NCBI GenBank assembly: GCA_036924285.1
Contig: JAYKYS010000002.1
Span: 3,348,001-3,412,000 of the forward strand
Length of the DNA: 64,000 nucleotides
Direction: 5' to 3'
DNA from: Asterella californica
Taxonomy: Eukaryota; Streptophyta; Marchantiopsida; Marchantiales; Aytoniaceae
Numbering within the stretch: position 1 is the stretch's first letter; each line of letters starts with the position of its first letter. A program made the position numbers and the translations under genes. This document shows positions 35,992 to 49,231 of this stretch, piece by piece. The notes under the pieces are model-generated. The model ran no database searches and had not been told where the DNA came from. It saw only the letters and a program-made list of their open reading frames with translations.

Positions 35992-38900
35992 ATGCATGAG
36001 TGGGGGGATTCGGGCATCACTGCTGTGTTTTTGGCCCTTATCATAGCCGTTTTGATTAGTGTGGGAGTGGCTCAGCAAGCGCGTGCGCGAGCTGCTAGGT
36101 GTCAAGAGATCCGTCGGTTGCAGTCCGAAGCAGCACAGGAAGCACAACGAGAGGAGGCTCAGGCAGCCGCCGAGTATAAGTCGATGGTGGCAACCCGTAA
36201 TACAATCTGTTCCATCTGCTATAACGCTTCGACCACGCGATGCTCCCGATGCAAGTCTGTCAGATACTGGTACGCTCCTTTCCCCCGGTTACGCGTTCTT
36301 TCTTCCTAGGTTCTGTGTTTCCATGTTTGCTCTAGGGTTGGAGATTTCTGACGTAAAGTTGATGACAAGCAAGTACGCAAAATTATGACAAGCAATTGCT
36401 CAGTTTCGGCCTGCCTTGAGTTCGTGATAAGTTAGGGCTCCCATAATAACAACAATATGAATTTCCTGAGTACTCCTCCATCCCAGCTCAACGGCGCTGG
36501 GCTACCACAGTTACTGTCAGCGTTTTAATTTGGCGCCTTCAAGTGAATTTCGACAGCGTGTTCATGCGTTCTGATGCAATCTGAAATTCGTCTTGATAGT
36601 GGTTCTCGTTGTATCTCCGGTAAGTCCATGTGTTAGTGCCTTATGAGGTCGAGTAGGGCGTATGATCACGATTTGGAAATACTAATTCCACTCCATTACT
36701 ATACCATGCTCTTTCTTTGTCACAATTCAGATACTGCACGATAACTACCTAGCGTTTGAGTTATTATTTCTTGTGATGAGGGAAGGTAGAGGATATGTGC
36801 AAGGTGCCAACTTAATGCCAAATTAAAGAATTGTAAAAAACTTGAAGAAGTGTTCTTCTGACTTGTTTCTGTCGTTTTGTTTCTCGTCTGTCCTGAGTCC
36901 AGTTCAGCAGCCTGTCAATCATTACACTGGAAGCAGGGCCACAAGCAAGTATGCCGGGCCCCAGATCCTCAAAGTTCGGGGAGTTCCATCGCCTCAAGCA
37001 GGAATTTTTCTGACGTTTTCAGCAGGAGTAGCTCCACTAGTGAAAGCAGGACAATCTCCGGGGTCTCGGATTTTCAAGGGTTCGAAGATACAATTCATTA
37101 TGAACTGCCTAGGCACCCGTCATCTAACGGAGTGGCAGCTAACGGAGCGACAGCTAATGGAGCTCTTCCGAAGCCCAAGAAGGTGAGCTGTAGGAGCCTG
37201 GTCTCAGTTTGAAGGAATTTTTACACCCGTAGATCTAATCGTGGCTGCGTGGGCGCTGGGAGCGAGCGAATGCATCGCTCCCAGCGCCCACGCATCTTGT
37301 ATGTTAGATGTAATATGTAGCGCATTAATTAATTTTTGTGACAACTTGTGGTTTCGGAAGGGTTAGTCTTGTTTTCTGCTTATATTTCCTCGTGTCGATG
37401 CTAATCGTGTATCAGATCGAGTTTTTGTACAGGTTTTGTTCCCGTACAAGTCCTTCGTCAAGTTTTTCAACTATGACAGACTCAGGGTTCCGCCTTGTGG
37501 CCTTATCAACTGTGGAAACAGGTATCAGACGAGAAGCACTGAGTATCTTCTCTGTCTTATCAAATCTGGGAGGAGCGCATACTTCGATGATCATAGGATT
37601 ACTTTACTTTTTATCGTATATCTTGGTTTTGCGCGGTAGAAGTCGTACGCTGTGAAGAGCCACTTCTTTGTCTGATCCATCACTGTGAACATTAATTTGC
37701 AGTGGTTTTGACTTGTAGTGCTGTGACTCATGTAATGTCTTCTGTAACCCTTATGTCTAGTCGAGTTCCAGAAAGTGCCAGGTATCGAACTCTATAGTAG
37801 GGCTGGATGTCTTCGAACTAATGGTTCTCCTGGTAGTTCCTCGGATGGCGTGCATGCAAATTAGGAAGTCAACGAGCGTTGTGGACTGACACAGGTTCGG
37901 GTGTCCAGCTGCTTTGCGAATGTTGTATTGCAGTGCCTCACATACACAAGGCCTTTGACTGCGTATCTACTCGATGGAAGTCATGGTGATAAATGTAAGT
38001 ATATTAGGTTATAGTGCTATCCATCAACGATGCCAAAGGGCCCAACCTACAATTTCTTTATTTGGTGATAGATGGAAGTTTAGGTTTTAGAAACCGTCCC
38101 TTTTGACGTGAGTTCTTCGTGCCGTAAATGATGAGTCATGCTAAGTTAGTGTCCTGGTCCTGGTCGTTGCATCCTTCTTTCAGGTACACGAAGTGAGTGG
38201 TGTTTCATGTGCGAGCTCCAAGATCATGTGTTTAGAGTCAGGCAAGAACCAAATGCGTTCTCTCCCATCCGGATCCTGTCGCGGATACGGAATATTGGAA
38301 ATCATCTTGGTTATGGTAGACAAGAGGATGCTCACGAATTTATGAGGTACTTTTCTCTGGTTTACAGCATCAAATATTTGCCGTTTTAGACTAGTTGTGG
38401 GCGGGGTTCTTACATGTAGACAGTTTCAATCTTTTGCATCTTGGGCTTTCCAGATAATCGTGAGTGGTAAAATAAAGCATTGACGGTTTGAATGTCACAT
38501 TTGACCAGGTTTGCGATTGACTCCATGCAATCGACATGTCTCGATGAAGCGGGAGGAGAGAAATCTGTGGATCCACGTTCTCAAGAAACTACCTTGATCC
38601 ATCATATCTTCGGTGGGCATCTTCAGTCTCAGGTGATTGCAACAGATTAGTTTCTCTTTCCTAGTTTGTGCTTTCTGGGTTTTGTTCGTCTGCAGATTTC
38701 AGAGTCTTTGCAGACTCTTGCTTCTGACACAGTGCTTTTAAAGCAAAATTATCCATATTCTTTGCATATCTTGTTGAACCCACACAGGATTGATCCTTTG
38801 TCACTGTGAAGTAAATAACCATTCGCGTATCTGGGATGCAGGTGCAATGTATGCAGTGTCTGCATGAATCTAATCGATATGAGAAAATGATGGATCTTGC

Positions 38901-41900
38901 AGTAGAGATCCATGGCTCGGTCGAAACCCTGGAGGATGCACTTGCACAGTTCACTGCCCCTGAATGGTTGGATGGTGATAACAAGTACAAGTGTGACCGG
39001 TATGTGGCTCCATTATCCTAATGTCAGTTTCCAGCAGTTCTTTCTTTCGTTCGTTCTTATACGGCTTATACAGCGGTGAACCTGCCACGTTCCGACATTG
39101 ATTTCAGTGAGTGGGCTCTGAACTCTTCTTAGAGTTTACATTGAGACGCCGGGAAATTACATGTCTGTATTGGTATTCCGTACTCATATTAAACCAAAAA
39201 TGTAGATGCAACGCGTACGTGAAAGCGAGGAAACGGCTTACTCTGCATGAGGCCCCAAACATTCTTACTATCGCCCTCAAACGATTCCAGGTTTGTGCAC
39301 CTGCTCCACAGTGTGCTTACTCTGTGTACCATTATAGACAGCGTCCACAAATATACGTACTCTTCACCGGATGCTCCGTGAAAACTTTAGCACAAGTAGT
39401 CCCTGACTTTTCACAAAGTTGCTACTTGTTACATGTCGGCCGAGAGTTAAATGGGTTTTAAAGCTTGTCTTTATGCGATAAGGACAGGATGTATAACATG
39501 CTCTTAGTTTTGACTGCTGCTACAGAGTGGAAAATTTGGAAAATTGAACAAGCGGGTGACATTTCCAGAAGTACTGGACATGATGCCATACATGAGTGGA
39601 AAGGGCGACAGACCTCCTTCATATCTGCTCTACGCTGTCGTAGTGCATGTGGATATGCTCAACGCATCTTTCTTTGGACACTACATCTGCTACGTCAGAG
39701 ACTCGCAGGGTACATGGTACAAAATTGATGACAGCAAGGTAGGTTCATATTCTCATATTGGCACAGTGTGCTGAAAACAGTCACGGATTAAGAAGCATGC
39801 TCGGAGTTTCAGCAGTTCCACATCCCAAAGTGCAAGATAACCACCCTCACATAAAACTAAAACCTATCGTTAAGGTTTAAGGCAAAGTGGAATCTGCAGG
39901 TATCTTATTTCTTTTGGTGTATTGCAGGTCAAAGAAGTAGATATCGAGAAGGTTATGTCTCAAAGGGCGTATATGCTCTTCTATACCAGGTAATGACACA
40001 TCAGATTCTGAACAACTTCAACAGCGTTGTGGCTAACACTTAGGGAGTTAGGAGTTCGCTCTTTCTAGTTGGAGTTGCCACTAGGACGCTGGGTCTTGAG
40101 AATTAACTTTTGTTGTTATCCTTTGTTCTCTCCTTTATCCTGGCTGGGATTCCTCCTGATCTTAGGTTTCATTTTTATTGGTCTCGCAGGTCTGCTGCAC
40201 GTCCAGCGCCTGAAGTGGATGACGAAGTTGTAGCCGTGGACCTACCTGCAAGAGGGAGACCTCTTTATGAGGAACTAGGAGCCGTGAAAGCTTACGCAGA
40301 ACCGTCACACCTCATACAAGGTGTGGTGCCTGTAGTTGGTGGGACAATGGGACTTCACGCCATGGTGGACCCAAGACAAAGGGAGTGTAGTGTTGAGGGA
40401 GTTCCTCAAACGGTTAAGGCTCACGCATTTGTCAATGGTGAGCATGCATCAACACAGCCAAGCACTTGGGAGAGAGATATAATGTGTGTGAGCAATGATG
40501 GTGAGATATCAGTTGAGGAATCTGGATGTGTTGCAAGTAGCTCAAGTTACTCAGTGATATCTCCGACCAGTTCGAGTCATCTCAGCACGGAGGAACCTGG
40601 AGTCCTGAGGAAGATACTTGTTTGCAATCCTCCTGGGTCATCTAATGAAGAGGACACGGAGTTTGCATCGAGTGATCTTTTATCTCCTATGTCCTCAGAT
40701 CTTGCGGACATAACCCTTAAAGTGAGCGCTATGGACAAGCCATTAACTCCCAAGATTGGGAAGCGAAGGCTAGATGACGGACTTACACCTTTACCTGCTC
40801 CGAAGCCATTGGATACTGATCAACTGCCAGCATGGCCTGCAAGCAGTAATGGCAGATCGTTGCCTAGCACCCCAGTTGGTCTTTCGGCTGCAAACCAAGT
40901 GAATGGCATATCGCCGAATGCACTATATCCCTCACGACAGAAGTACATTGGAGACAAAAATGGGGAGTCACCCGCTCCACCTGCGTCCCCAGTGCAACAT
41001 CGATTACCGAGTGATCAGGTGTACCCCGCTGCGAGTGTCGAACCTGGTTGTGATCCGGAGAGAATCTACGTGGATATGATGAATTGCTCCCAGTCAGCGG
41101 GTGCGTCAGATGAAGATCTCGTTGGTCGGGCCAAACGTCAACACGTCGAAGTTAACAGTAGTGAGTGCATTCTCATGGAAAGAGTGACCAGACCGAGCGG
41201 GATGGCACAGGCTCCGGAACAGCCCAAGGTCTCTGAAATAGTTAGGAGAGATATGGAGTCGAATGAGTTCGTGCTGCAGCCTCCATCTCCAGCACCTGTC
41301 GCCGTTAGCGGCCCTGTTTTTTATTCATGTGCTGATATCCTGCCTGCAGACACTAAGCATTGTGCACCTGCTAGTGAGGTGCATACTTTTCCATCGTCAC
41401 TCAGACAGGTATTGTTGGACCAGCAGGTAAAAGGTCGGAGTACCCAGCGGTTTCCAACCAATGAAACATTGTCAAATATGGGGGTTCATCCACCTTCTCC
41501 ACGAAGAGCAGTTGAACAGTCTGGGGTGTTCTTGGAAGGAGACTCTTGGAGAACCATGCAGCAATCACCAACGTCCAGCGTGGTGGTTTACGAGGCAGCA
41601 GGAGGCTCTGCATCGGTGGATGATCCTGGAGTCAGCAAGGTAGTGCAATCCGAAGGAGATCCAGGGATAGAGCCGGTGGAAAGGTCGGGAGAGGAGGATT
41701 TATCAATCGAAGACCTGGGAACGGTGTCGACACTCCCCCTACTCAATGCGCAACCTGCCGACCTCTTGCAGACTTCAGAGATCGCACCTCAATTTCAGAC
41801 CTGCGAAGTGACACCATTGCCGGTAGCAGCACCACATGTTCAGTGTAGAATCGAGGATGGGCCCTCTACCAGTCCTCCGAAGGAGGACGGTCCGCCAGTG

Positions 41901-42722
41901 TTTAGTGCTGAAGTTGCCGCTCTCCCCGCTAGCAAGCAGGACCCCAAAGTCATGATGGCTGACGGAAAATCAATGGCAGCTAAGGTCCAGAAAAAGAAAT
42001 CACCATTGAAGCCATTGTTCGCCCCTGGATTTCTTAATAACAGAGTCAGCAGTCCTGTTCTGGATTCCAGGTCAAGGCATGGAAGCAATGGAACTACTGG
42101 TAGAACGAAGGGTGAGGCGTCGAATGGAACTTTAGGGAAGCCGTATAGCGAGGAGTATGGAACCTCAGGGGAATGTAATGCTGTAGAAAACGGGCATGTG
42201 AACCTGAATGGGCCCGAGGACGTTCTGTCAAACGTTGTTGAGGCTGGAAATGATCGACGGGTTTCTACGAATTGTGTTTCCAATGGCGTTGATAATGAGT
42301 GTTCTCCAATAGTCCGTAGCAGTAGAGCTGCGTCCAGCTCTGAAAGTCACGTGAATGGCGCACCTGAAGAGGCCGTGAGTCCGCCGCATGGGAATGGCGA
42401 GCTCCGAAATGGGTTGAAAACGGAGAACAGTCAAGGTGATGGTGAGGTGAAGCTACGGAACAAGTCCGGTGTTCCAATCAAAGGAAAGCGGTCTGCTGCC
42501 GCTCATGTGGGCAATGGGACATTACCTACTCGTAATACGGAGGAACAAGCAACCCACAGTGTGCAGGTTACACGGAGCGGCCTTGCTCGCCCAGTGAGTG
42601 GAAAGCAGAAGCAGGGACGGAACGAGAGCTGTCACTGTGGATCTCAGAGAAAGTGGAAGAAGTGTTGCGGGAAGTCGGAAGGTATGACTCCGGAAAGCAG
42701 TAAAAGGCGCCTGGTTATCTAA
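35992..42722 (+). CDS. Ubiquitin-specific protease, UBP15/16-type, with MYND and SEC-C-like motifs
   Basis: Eleven exons join in phase to 1,356 aa: 35,992-36,269; 36,903-37,182; 37,433-37,521; 37,909-37,994; 38,184-38,346; 38,509-38,632; 38,842-38,999; 39,206-39,290; 39,526-39,738; 39,928-39,989; 40,190-42,722. It cleaves ubiquitin from substrates as a C19 cysteine protease. Residues 9-27 are a membrane segment. Residues 73-110 form a MYND zinc finger (Cys73, 76, 84, 87, 93, 97, His106, Cys110). The USP core (about 187-513) has GLINCGNSCFAN with catalytic Cys217, [10 protein letters not shown], two CxxC zinc pairs, and [12 protein letters not shown] with His473 and Asp489. TM plus MYND plus USP matches plant UBP15-19. 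One 2.5 kb last exon encodes a long Ser/Pro-rich, probably disordered tail ending with [14 protein letters not shown] (1,327-1,340), a SEC-C-like zinc motif. The start is the only ATG giving the membrane segment in frame. Confidence 0.92.
37247..37293. repeat. Perfect 19-bp inverted repeat in intron 2 of the protease gene
   Basis: The arms 37,247-37,265 and 37,275-37,293 are exact inverted copies (GCGTGGGCGCTGGGAGCGA and its complement) with a 9-nt loop. It is GC-rich, unlike the surrounding intron, and would form a very stable hairpin in the pre-mRNA. Confidence 0.9.
42630..42671 (+). other. SEC-C-like cysteine motif at the protease C-terminus
   Basis: The codons give Cys-x-Cys-x8-Cys-Cys (Cys1327, 1329, 1338, 1339), followed by Gly and preceded by Arg-Asn-Glu-Ser. 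This fits the SEC-C zinc-binding consensus known from bacterial SecA and some eukaryotic proteins (CxCGSGxKxKxCCG). It lies 18 residues from the C-terminus. Confidence 0.75.
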
Positions 42723-43600
42723 GGAATTTTTTGCCAATCCATTCGGAAATTATGTACCTTTCACTTCAGAAACTATTTCCGCTTATTACTTAACCCCCTC
42801 CCGTGGGTCACTGATACATATGAACATTGTTTTGGCTAGTTTGAAGGGAACTAGTGTATTTTAAAGGGAGGTAAGCAAAACCTTCAGGCACCGATTGTGC
42901 TCCAGATCGTTGCATGAGCTTTTTCGTCAGTAAGTGTGGCAACAGCCTGGAGTAGGAAAAGCTCGATGGAGTACCTTACTCCCATGTCAGTCAAGATATT
43001 CTCAAGTGTATTCAATCCGCGACTCCAGCCAAAGGTGATTTATGTTGCGAATTCAATATCCCCTTGAACGAGGGGTTTCAGCAGTAAAGACATCGGGATG
43101 GAGTGGATGAGAAACTATTTGTACGATCTCTCCAGTTTTGTTCAAACCCATGCATTTTATGGACTCGAAAAGCCCAATTTTGTTGTCTGTATATGGGGAA
43201 CCTAGGGGTGGCTCATGGCCGGACTCGAAGCAAATTCAAACCAAGGCACTGCGAGGCTAAGGCATCCCGTGAACTTATACACTAGCAGTATTTTACTATG
43301 TGACTTGGCACCTCCTGTCTGTAAGGAAGACCGTAACAGACATTGCAAAGCACGAGTCCATACCTGGGGGTGGACTGCAGTGGGTTAGTTCGTTCTACTT
43401 AAGCTACAGGAACGGTAAAAAAGAAAGAAACTGAGAAACTGACCAAGGTCGCAGGACGACCGCCGTACTGGAGGATGTAAGACAGTGAAGCCTGCAGTAG
43501 AAAGGGCCGAGTACTGTACACTGAAATAAAGTTAACTTTACACATTCTTCAGCGCAATTGTTTAATATACCGAACTAATATTTTCATGGTTATTTCATGA
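42723..43600 (+). other. 3' flank of the protease gene
   Basis: Mixed composition with no coding frame of note. It probably contains the 3' UTR and polyadenylation site, which I could not place. Beyond about 43,560 the DNA becomes AT-rich. Confidence 0.3.
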
Positions 43601-46600
43601 TTAGTTGGTTCCACTCGAAGGTTCAGACTTATGAAATGCCTTTATCCTACATCTCTTATCTTTGAAGTGTAAATTGGTCTGACCATCATAGGGAAAATAA
43701 GGTTCTTGGAAGATGATTTGTCTACATCTACCACGCCTTCCATCCTCCTACATATAATAGAGTATCTAAATTCATTTGACTATTCAAACCCTTGCTTAAA
43801 TTCAAAATGCCATTGCTGTTAACAGTAATCACCACTGATATGAGATTCTCTTAAATTTTAAAATCTATTGATCTAAAGTATGTTGATTGACGTTTGATTG
43901 CCTTCAAGAACTACATTAAAATCATTTTAGATTGCATACCAGATCTATAGGTGTTCCATGTTGTAAGAGAAGGCATATTTCCTCTTGGTAATATCTTTAA
44001 AAGTAATACCTTTATTTCCATGCCACATTCTCACCTATTCGAATTTTCCGTTTCTCTAAGTAGATTCTCTTTTCATGATTCTCTTCCAACATCAGTAGCC
44101 TTAGAAGATGGAGTGATAGTTTAGAATAATATGGCATTCGTTGGTTCACAGTCTTTTTCTAAAACAGCCAAAGTTATTTATTGATAACAGAAATGATTGT
44201 TAGAATGAGAGATGAAAAGTCCCCAGTAATATCCAGTATATACTACAATCTCTTGAAAATCTCTTGAAATCGAATTGTTGTGCACAGATTGTATGAACGC
44301 TGGAGAGATCATTTACACATATTGGAACCATTTCAAAGATGATTGACTATCACTGCCATAAAATAGTAAAATACTAAAACCGAATAGGATGAAAAGCTTC
44401 TCCAAGCGAGAGACTGAATGCAAACAGTATGAAATATGTGCATCCAAGATGAACTTTGGAGAACTTTTACTCACTTGTTGTTATCGAGAAAATATATGTG
44501 TTAAAATGAAAATCCTAGACCATAATGCATGAGTAGATTGTCGCACTTCTAAAAGTACAAGTCAGTAGTTATTTATACATTAATTTATGGTGACTTTAAT
44601 TTATCACCTAAATTTTCTATATATATATATATTAATTTATGATAACTTTAATTTATCACTTAATCTTTTCAGTAAAAAATTTTAGGTGATAAATTATAAC
44701 TCTACATATTTACCTCCTCCATCGAATGATAAGTAGGTGAATTATTTGCATGCATCATGCACTTCTGGCCCGAGCAAAGGAAAAGACAAGCGAAAAAAGA
44801 GGAGCAGAATCAAATCCTCGAACTGGACCTGGCAATGCAGTAGGTTGAGAAGTCTTGATTTATTTTCAGATACATGGTGTTTATATGAGATGTTAATGAC
44901 AGCTCTATAAGTATTGAATAATACATATAAATTTACTTTTAAACTGAAATATATTTTTAACATAAATGATACTACAAAGTGCATGCCGGAAGTTCCAGAT
45001 AAAACTTATAAGTCATGTAGGTAAAAACACTCCAAGAACCATAAGAGTTTCTTCCTTTTCTCTCAAAACATATATAATTAAAGTTTAATTATCACTTAAC
45101 TTTTTAGTAAGAAGGGTTAGATGATAAATTAAATCTCTTTACATTATCTTCTCTTTTAAACTTGAAAGAGATGAATATGCATACAAACGATGGTTTTAGA
45201 AAATTACCGGTAAAGGGAGAGTTGAAATCAAAATTTCAAGATGGAAGAGGTGAATACTATTCTTGCTTGTTGAGTATTAATAGAACGGTTAGATCCTTTG
45301 ATTCTAAAATATTGTGCTCGAGGTCTAATCGAAGGCTTAAGTTCTCACTGAAAGTGCTACTGTTGGTGGTAAAAAGTACACTAATGATATCGTCTTCTTT
45401 TAACTCTCAAAGTTTTGATAGTAGATCATGAGATATCAATAATGTATCCAGTTTCTTTGCTGAATCCAACCAACTTTAAGAATTAGAACATTGTATATAA
45501 GAAAATAAAGAAAAAGAAATCAACGGTTTGATGTTTTCTTCAACTAGCCAACTTTTGATTTCATAAGTAGGTTGAATTGCTTTATCCTATGAAAATTATT
45601 GTTTATGATAATGTGATTTGAGTGATACTATACATGAGAATCTTCGAGAAAACATGGATGAGATGCACTCCCAAACTAATGTCAAGTTTTAAAATATGAA
45701 AACTCAAATATAAGATACTGCTTTTGGAGACGCCCACCTCACCTCAGAAAAGAATTCAGATAAAGTAGTAGCAATGTTTAGATTGTCAGTTTAATGTTAA
45801 TTGGTAGTACATAGTAGCAGCTTCTACTGACTTTCTAGCAACTTCTTTTTGTCACATACAAAGGAAAATAAAATCATTCATATTTTTAGGGCTGAAATAA
45901 AAAATGAAAGAAATGTCCAAAAAAAAAAGTTTCTAAGAGCATTGGAATGAGATAAAAGGATCTAGAAAGATACCTACAAAATTTTATGAAGAATATTTTA
46001 GTAAAATACTTCAGAATTTTCTTGGAAACGGACACATAACCTTTCTGGACATAAATCGCTTTATGAAGAAATAGATTAACAACATAATACATTAGATGAT
46101 TATACTCCAAGAAAAGTTTACTTTTAATATATGAAAGAATATCAAGATCTTAAAACCGTCTCCAACATTCAAAGTTTCAACTTGAACATTATTATCACAT
46201 ATGGAACTCTCATTTTGAGAAAATGGCTTTTCTCCAAAAGAGTGAGTAAGTAAGGAGACCTTATGTAGGAAGCTGTCGTCCTTAAAGAGTATGAGAAACG
46301 TACGGTGATCTTCACTAATATAAGAGATGGGTAGAGGAGTTATAGAGGACCAAATTTTCATTTTGTAATTTTTTTCGTAGCAAGCTTACCTATCTTGGTC
46401 ATTAGAGATTTTAATGATATGTAACAGTCCATTTGGGTACGATTGCTGTCACAAGTTATGAACTCTACTATCTTATATTACAGTAACTTTCTATGGTCAT
46501 ATTGGATGTGATTTCCATCTTAATCTTATGGGAGAATTTGATGTACTCGAATAAATCATCTCCAGTTAGATTCATGTGAAATACATGTATGCTGAATTTT

Positions 46601-48930
46601 TATGAAGAAAAATTCGTTATGAGTAACTTTGCCCAAAAAACAAAAAAGACCAATCATCCAGAGAAAGAAAGATATCCATAATAATAATTGATGGAAAATA
46701 TTCTCGAGGGTAAACTCTTTGTATTTTATTGATAACATGTGAAAGTAAAGAAGTATATAATAATAATATTTTTCTTAAAATAATAATTTGAAAAATATAT
46801 ATTGTAAAAAAATATTATCAAAATTATAATTACTCTAAAAATACTCTATTTTTTCTTGAAAATTTAAATGAACATCTAAAATATATTTTTTGTTTTATTA
46901 ATTCTTTGAAATTTTACTAATTTTTAAAATAATTGTTTTTACTTACACGTGTTTATAACAAAAAGTTAGTGAATCCTCAAGAAAATATGCTCACAATTAT
47001 TTCTCAAAGTAAAGTATGTGGTGTAAACTTGGACTCCAAGTTCATCACACAAGAAGTGGAGGATGGACAAAAGGGCAATAGAGATCAATGAATAGCTGAT
47101 CCGTGAATTAATACCAATGGTATAAGTTTAGCAAGAATAATTAATAGAGAAAAAGAAAAGGCATGTTTGTTGCATAGAAAGCAATCATGAAGGAAGAATA
47201 TTTTTTTATCACTTCAGTGGAGAAAAATATTTGCAATGTTAAATCGTATCAAGGTAGCTAAATAAGGAAAATTCTATCTAATCAAATGATTATTTGTTAT
47301 AAAGCGAATGAATTTCTTGGTAGAGTATCTACTCCAAGACATCTTAGACCTTTGGGTTCACTTAGACCTAATTTTCCATACCACTTACGTATATTGTATT
47401 TTCAAAAGAAGAAATATGAAATAAAGAAAGATAGGTCTATTTAACTTTTTGTGTTATCATGGTTAACTTGTTTTTGCGACAACAAAAGAAAGTTCTAGGT
47501 ACTAAGGTGCTTGGGATATTGGAGCATTTTGGAAAAAACTAATAGATGTTTCCAAGAGCACTAAATCAAACATTTACTAGAAATTTTATATCGATTCTTA
47601 TCGGATGACCAAGAAATTTGAGTATGAATCAAACGATCCAACAAAGGCTTAGAGTCTATTGAGTTGTTAAAGGTGTTTGAAAGACAATTAGCTCGACTAT
47701 ATCGGATAGAGAAGTTGACATTATAAGCCTACACGATAGAAATTTTTTCTTAGGTTGCGGATGAAATATGATAAGAATCGTAAAAAGATACTTATGAGAA
47801 CAGGGAGGAAGAAGAAGGATTCACCAAGAATTAGAGGTTGCGCAAGAAGTGATTGAGCTTCTTGACAAAAGAGGACCTACAAGGATATGACTACAAGAAT
47901 GAACACCAATATTGACTGTCACCACACTTGTTTTGTAGTTTATGTGGTTAAACTTCCAATTTTGGTTACCGTTGAGAATGATACAACCATCAAATAACTA
48001 CTGCCAAATATATTGCAAGATCCACAAATTAAGGTTATTATGTTATAGAATAAAGTATCGTTGTTATTATGTTATGGAATAAAGCATCATTGGGTGAGGC
48101 AAAACTTGTGGTTGAACAAACTTCGATGTAATGCTGTGGTGGTGTGTTTGTGTTTAGTACAAAGTTATTTATAGAGACTCTTCATTTGTCTTTTAAGAAG
48201 AGTTTGTGGCAATGTAAGTGTACGTCAAACGAGGATATACAAATAATGCAATTTGTGGTTCAATGTGAAGAGTTCCATGTGAACAAAAGGAAGAGCTTCA
48301 CATAGGAACAAGCTCAAGTTAAGTTTTCCAAAGTGGATCGTTTACGGTGGGAAACCAATATTCAAGAGACATTTTTCTAAAATTATTCAAAACAAGGTTT
48401 TGACAACATCATTGTCTAAGTCTCATCAAGTATACCAATCGTTCTCGGATCGTTGCAAACCAACCTACAAAGATAAATTTATGAACATTCTAAAATTTTA
48501 GGATTTGACATAACGTCGCGTTGATCGGGTGCTGATATGGCATAATGATGATGTGACAGATTGCTGTCATGGAATTTTTGACAAGAAATTTTTTTTGACT
48601 CGGCATACCGACGTGTCAAAAATATTGACGTGACGTTGCAAATGGATAGTTGACATGAAAATTTAAGTATCATGGTACAAACTGATGCTTTTCACCAAGA
48701 TTTTCAGAAAACTTGGATGATATTTCGGATTTTAGGACCTTCGGGTGTAAAATTGCTCGAGGTCTCTCTCTTCACAAAAACGTCCATAAGTTCATGGAAT
48801 TAAGTCCATTCGGGACATGTTTGGTATCATTAGAAACCTTACGACAAGAGCTTTTTACTGAGAAGAAGTTACATAGGTTTGTAGTTCACTGAGTATTTTA
48901 CAGTATAAAGTCAAAACTATCCGAGAGCCT
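43600..48930. other. No gene seen; AT-rich repeat DNA
   Basis: No coding region could be supported. It shares short phrases with 28,900-29,900 and a block with 7,600-7,860. 47,000-48,400 has faint coding-like texture but is full of stops, probably a very old retroelement. 48,500-48,660 has degenerate TGACGTG-rich phrases like those at 31,610-31,800. Confidence 0.35.
44598..44696. repeat. MITE-like fold-back element
   Basis: AATTTATCACCTAAATTTT at 44,598-44,616 is matched by an inverted copy at about 44,676-44,696 with one extra base. The ~60 bp AT-rich interior includes an (AT)n run and a further partial copy of TTTAATTTATCAC. A related TTAATTATCACTTAA piece lies near 45,085. Probably a miniature inverted-repeat element. 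Confidence 0.5.
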
Positions 48931-49231
48931 TGTCATGCACTTATGTTTTGCGAATCTTGTATCTTCTGATAGGAAGTAGGATGTAATGCAAGGTGGGTTG
49001 TCTTCTTGGTAATCCATGCGAGGCCTTGCTTAGATAGGATTGAGTAGATATAGCTCGGAAGACGAGAGCTATCTAGGAAGTACTGTTAGAATCCCGGAAG
49101 ACGGAGTAGCTGTCTTCTGGAAGACTAGTTTCGTCTTCTGAGAAGTAGAAGCTAGACTGTGGGCGCTTGGGAAGGACTGAGCCTTCTGCTCATAGTAAGT
49201 ACTTGTGGCTTAGTGCAACAGATCTTCCAGC

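Noticed and set aside
40110..40189. ATG at 40,110 as a separate gene start for the long 3' ORF
   Set aside because: A GT-AG intron ending at 40,189 joins the frame in phase to the USP exons, so this is only the last exon read back into intron.
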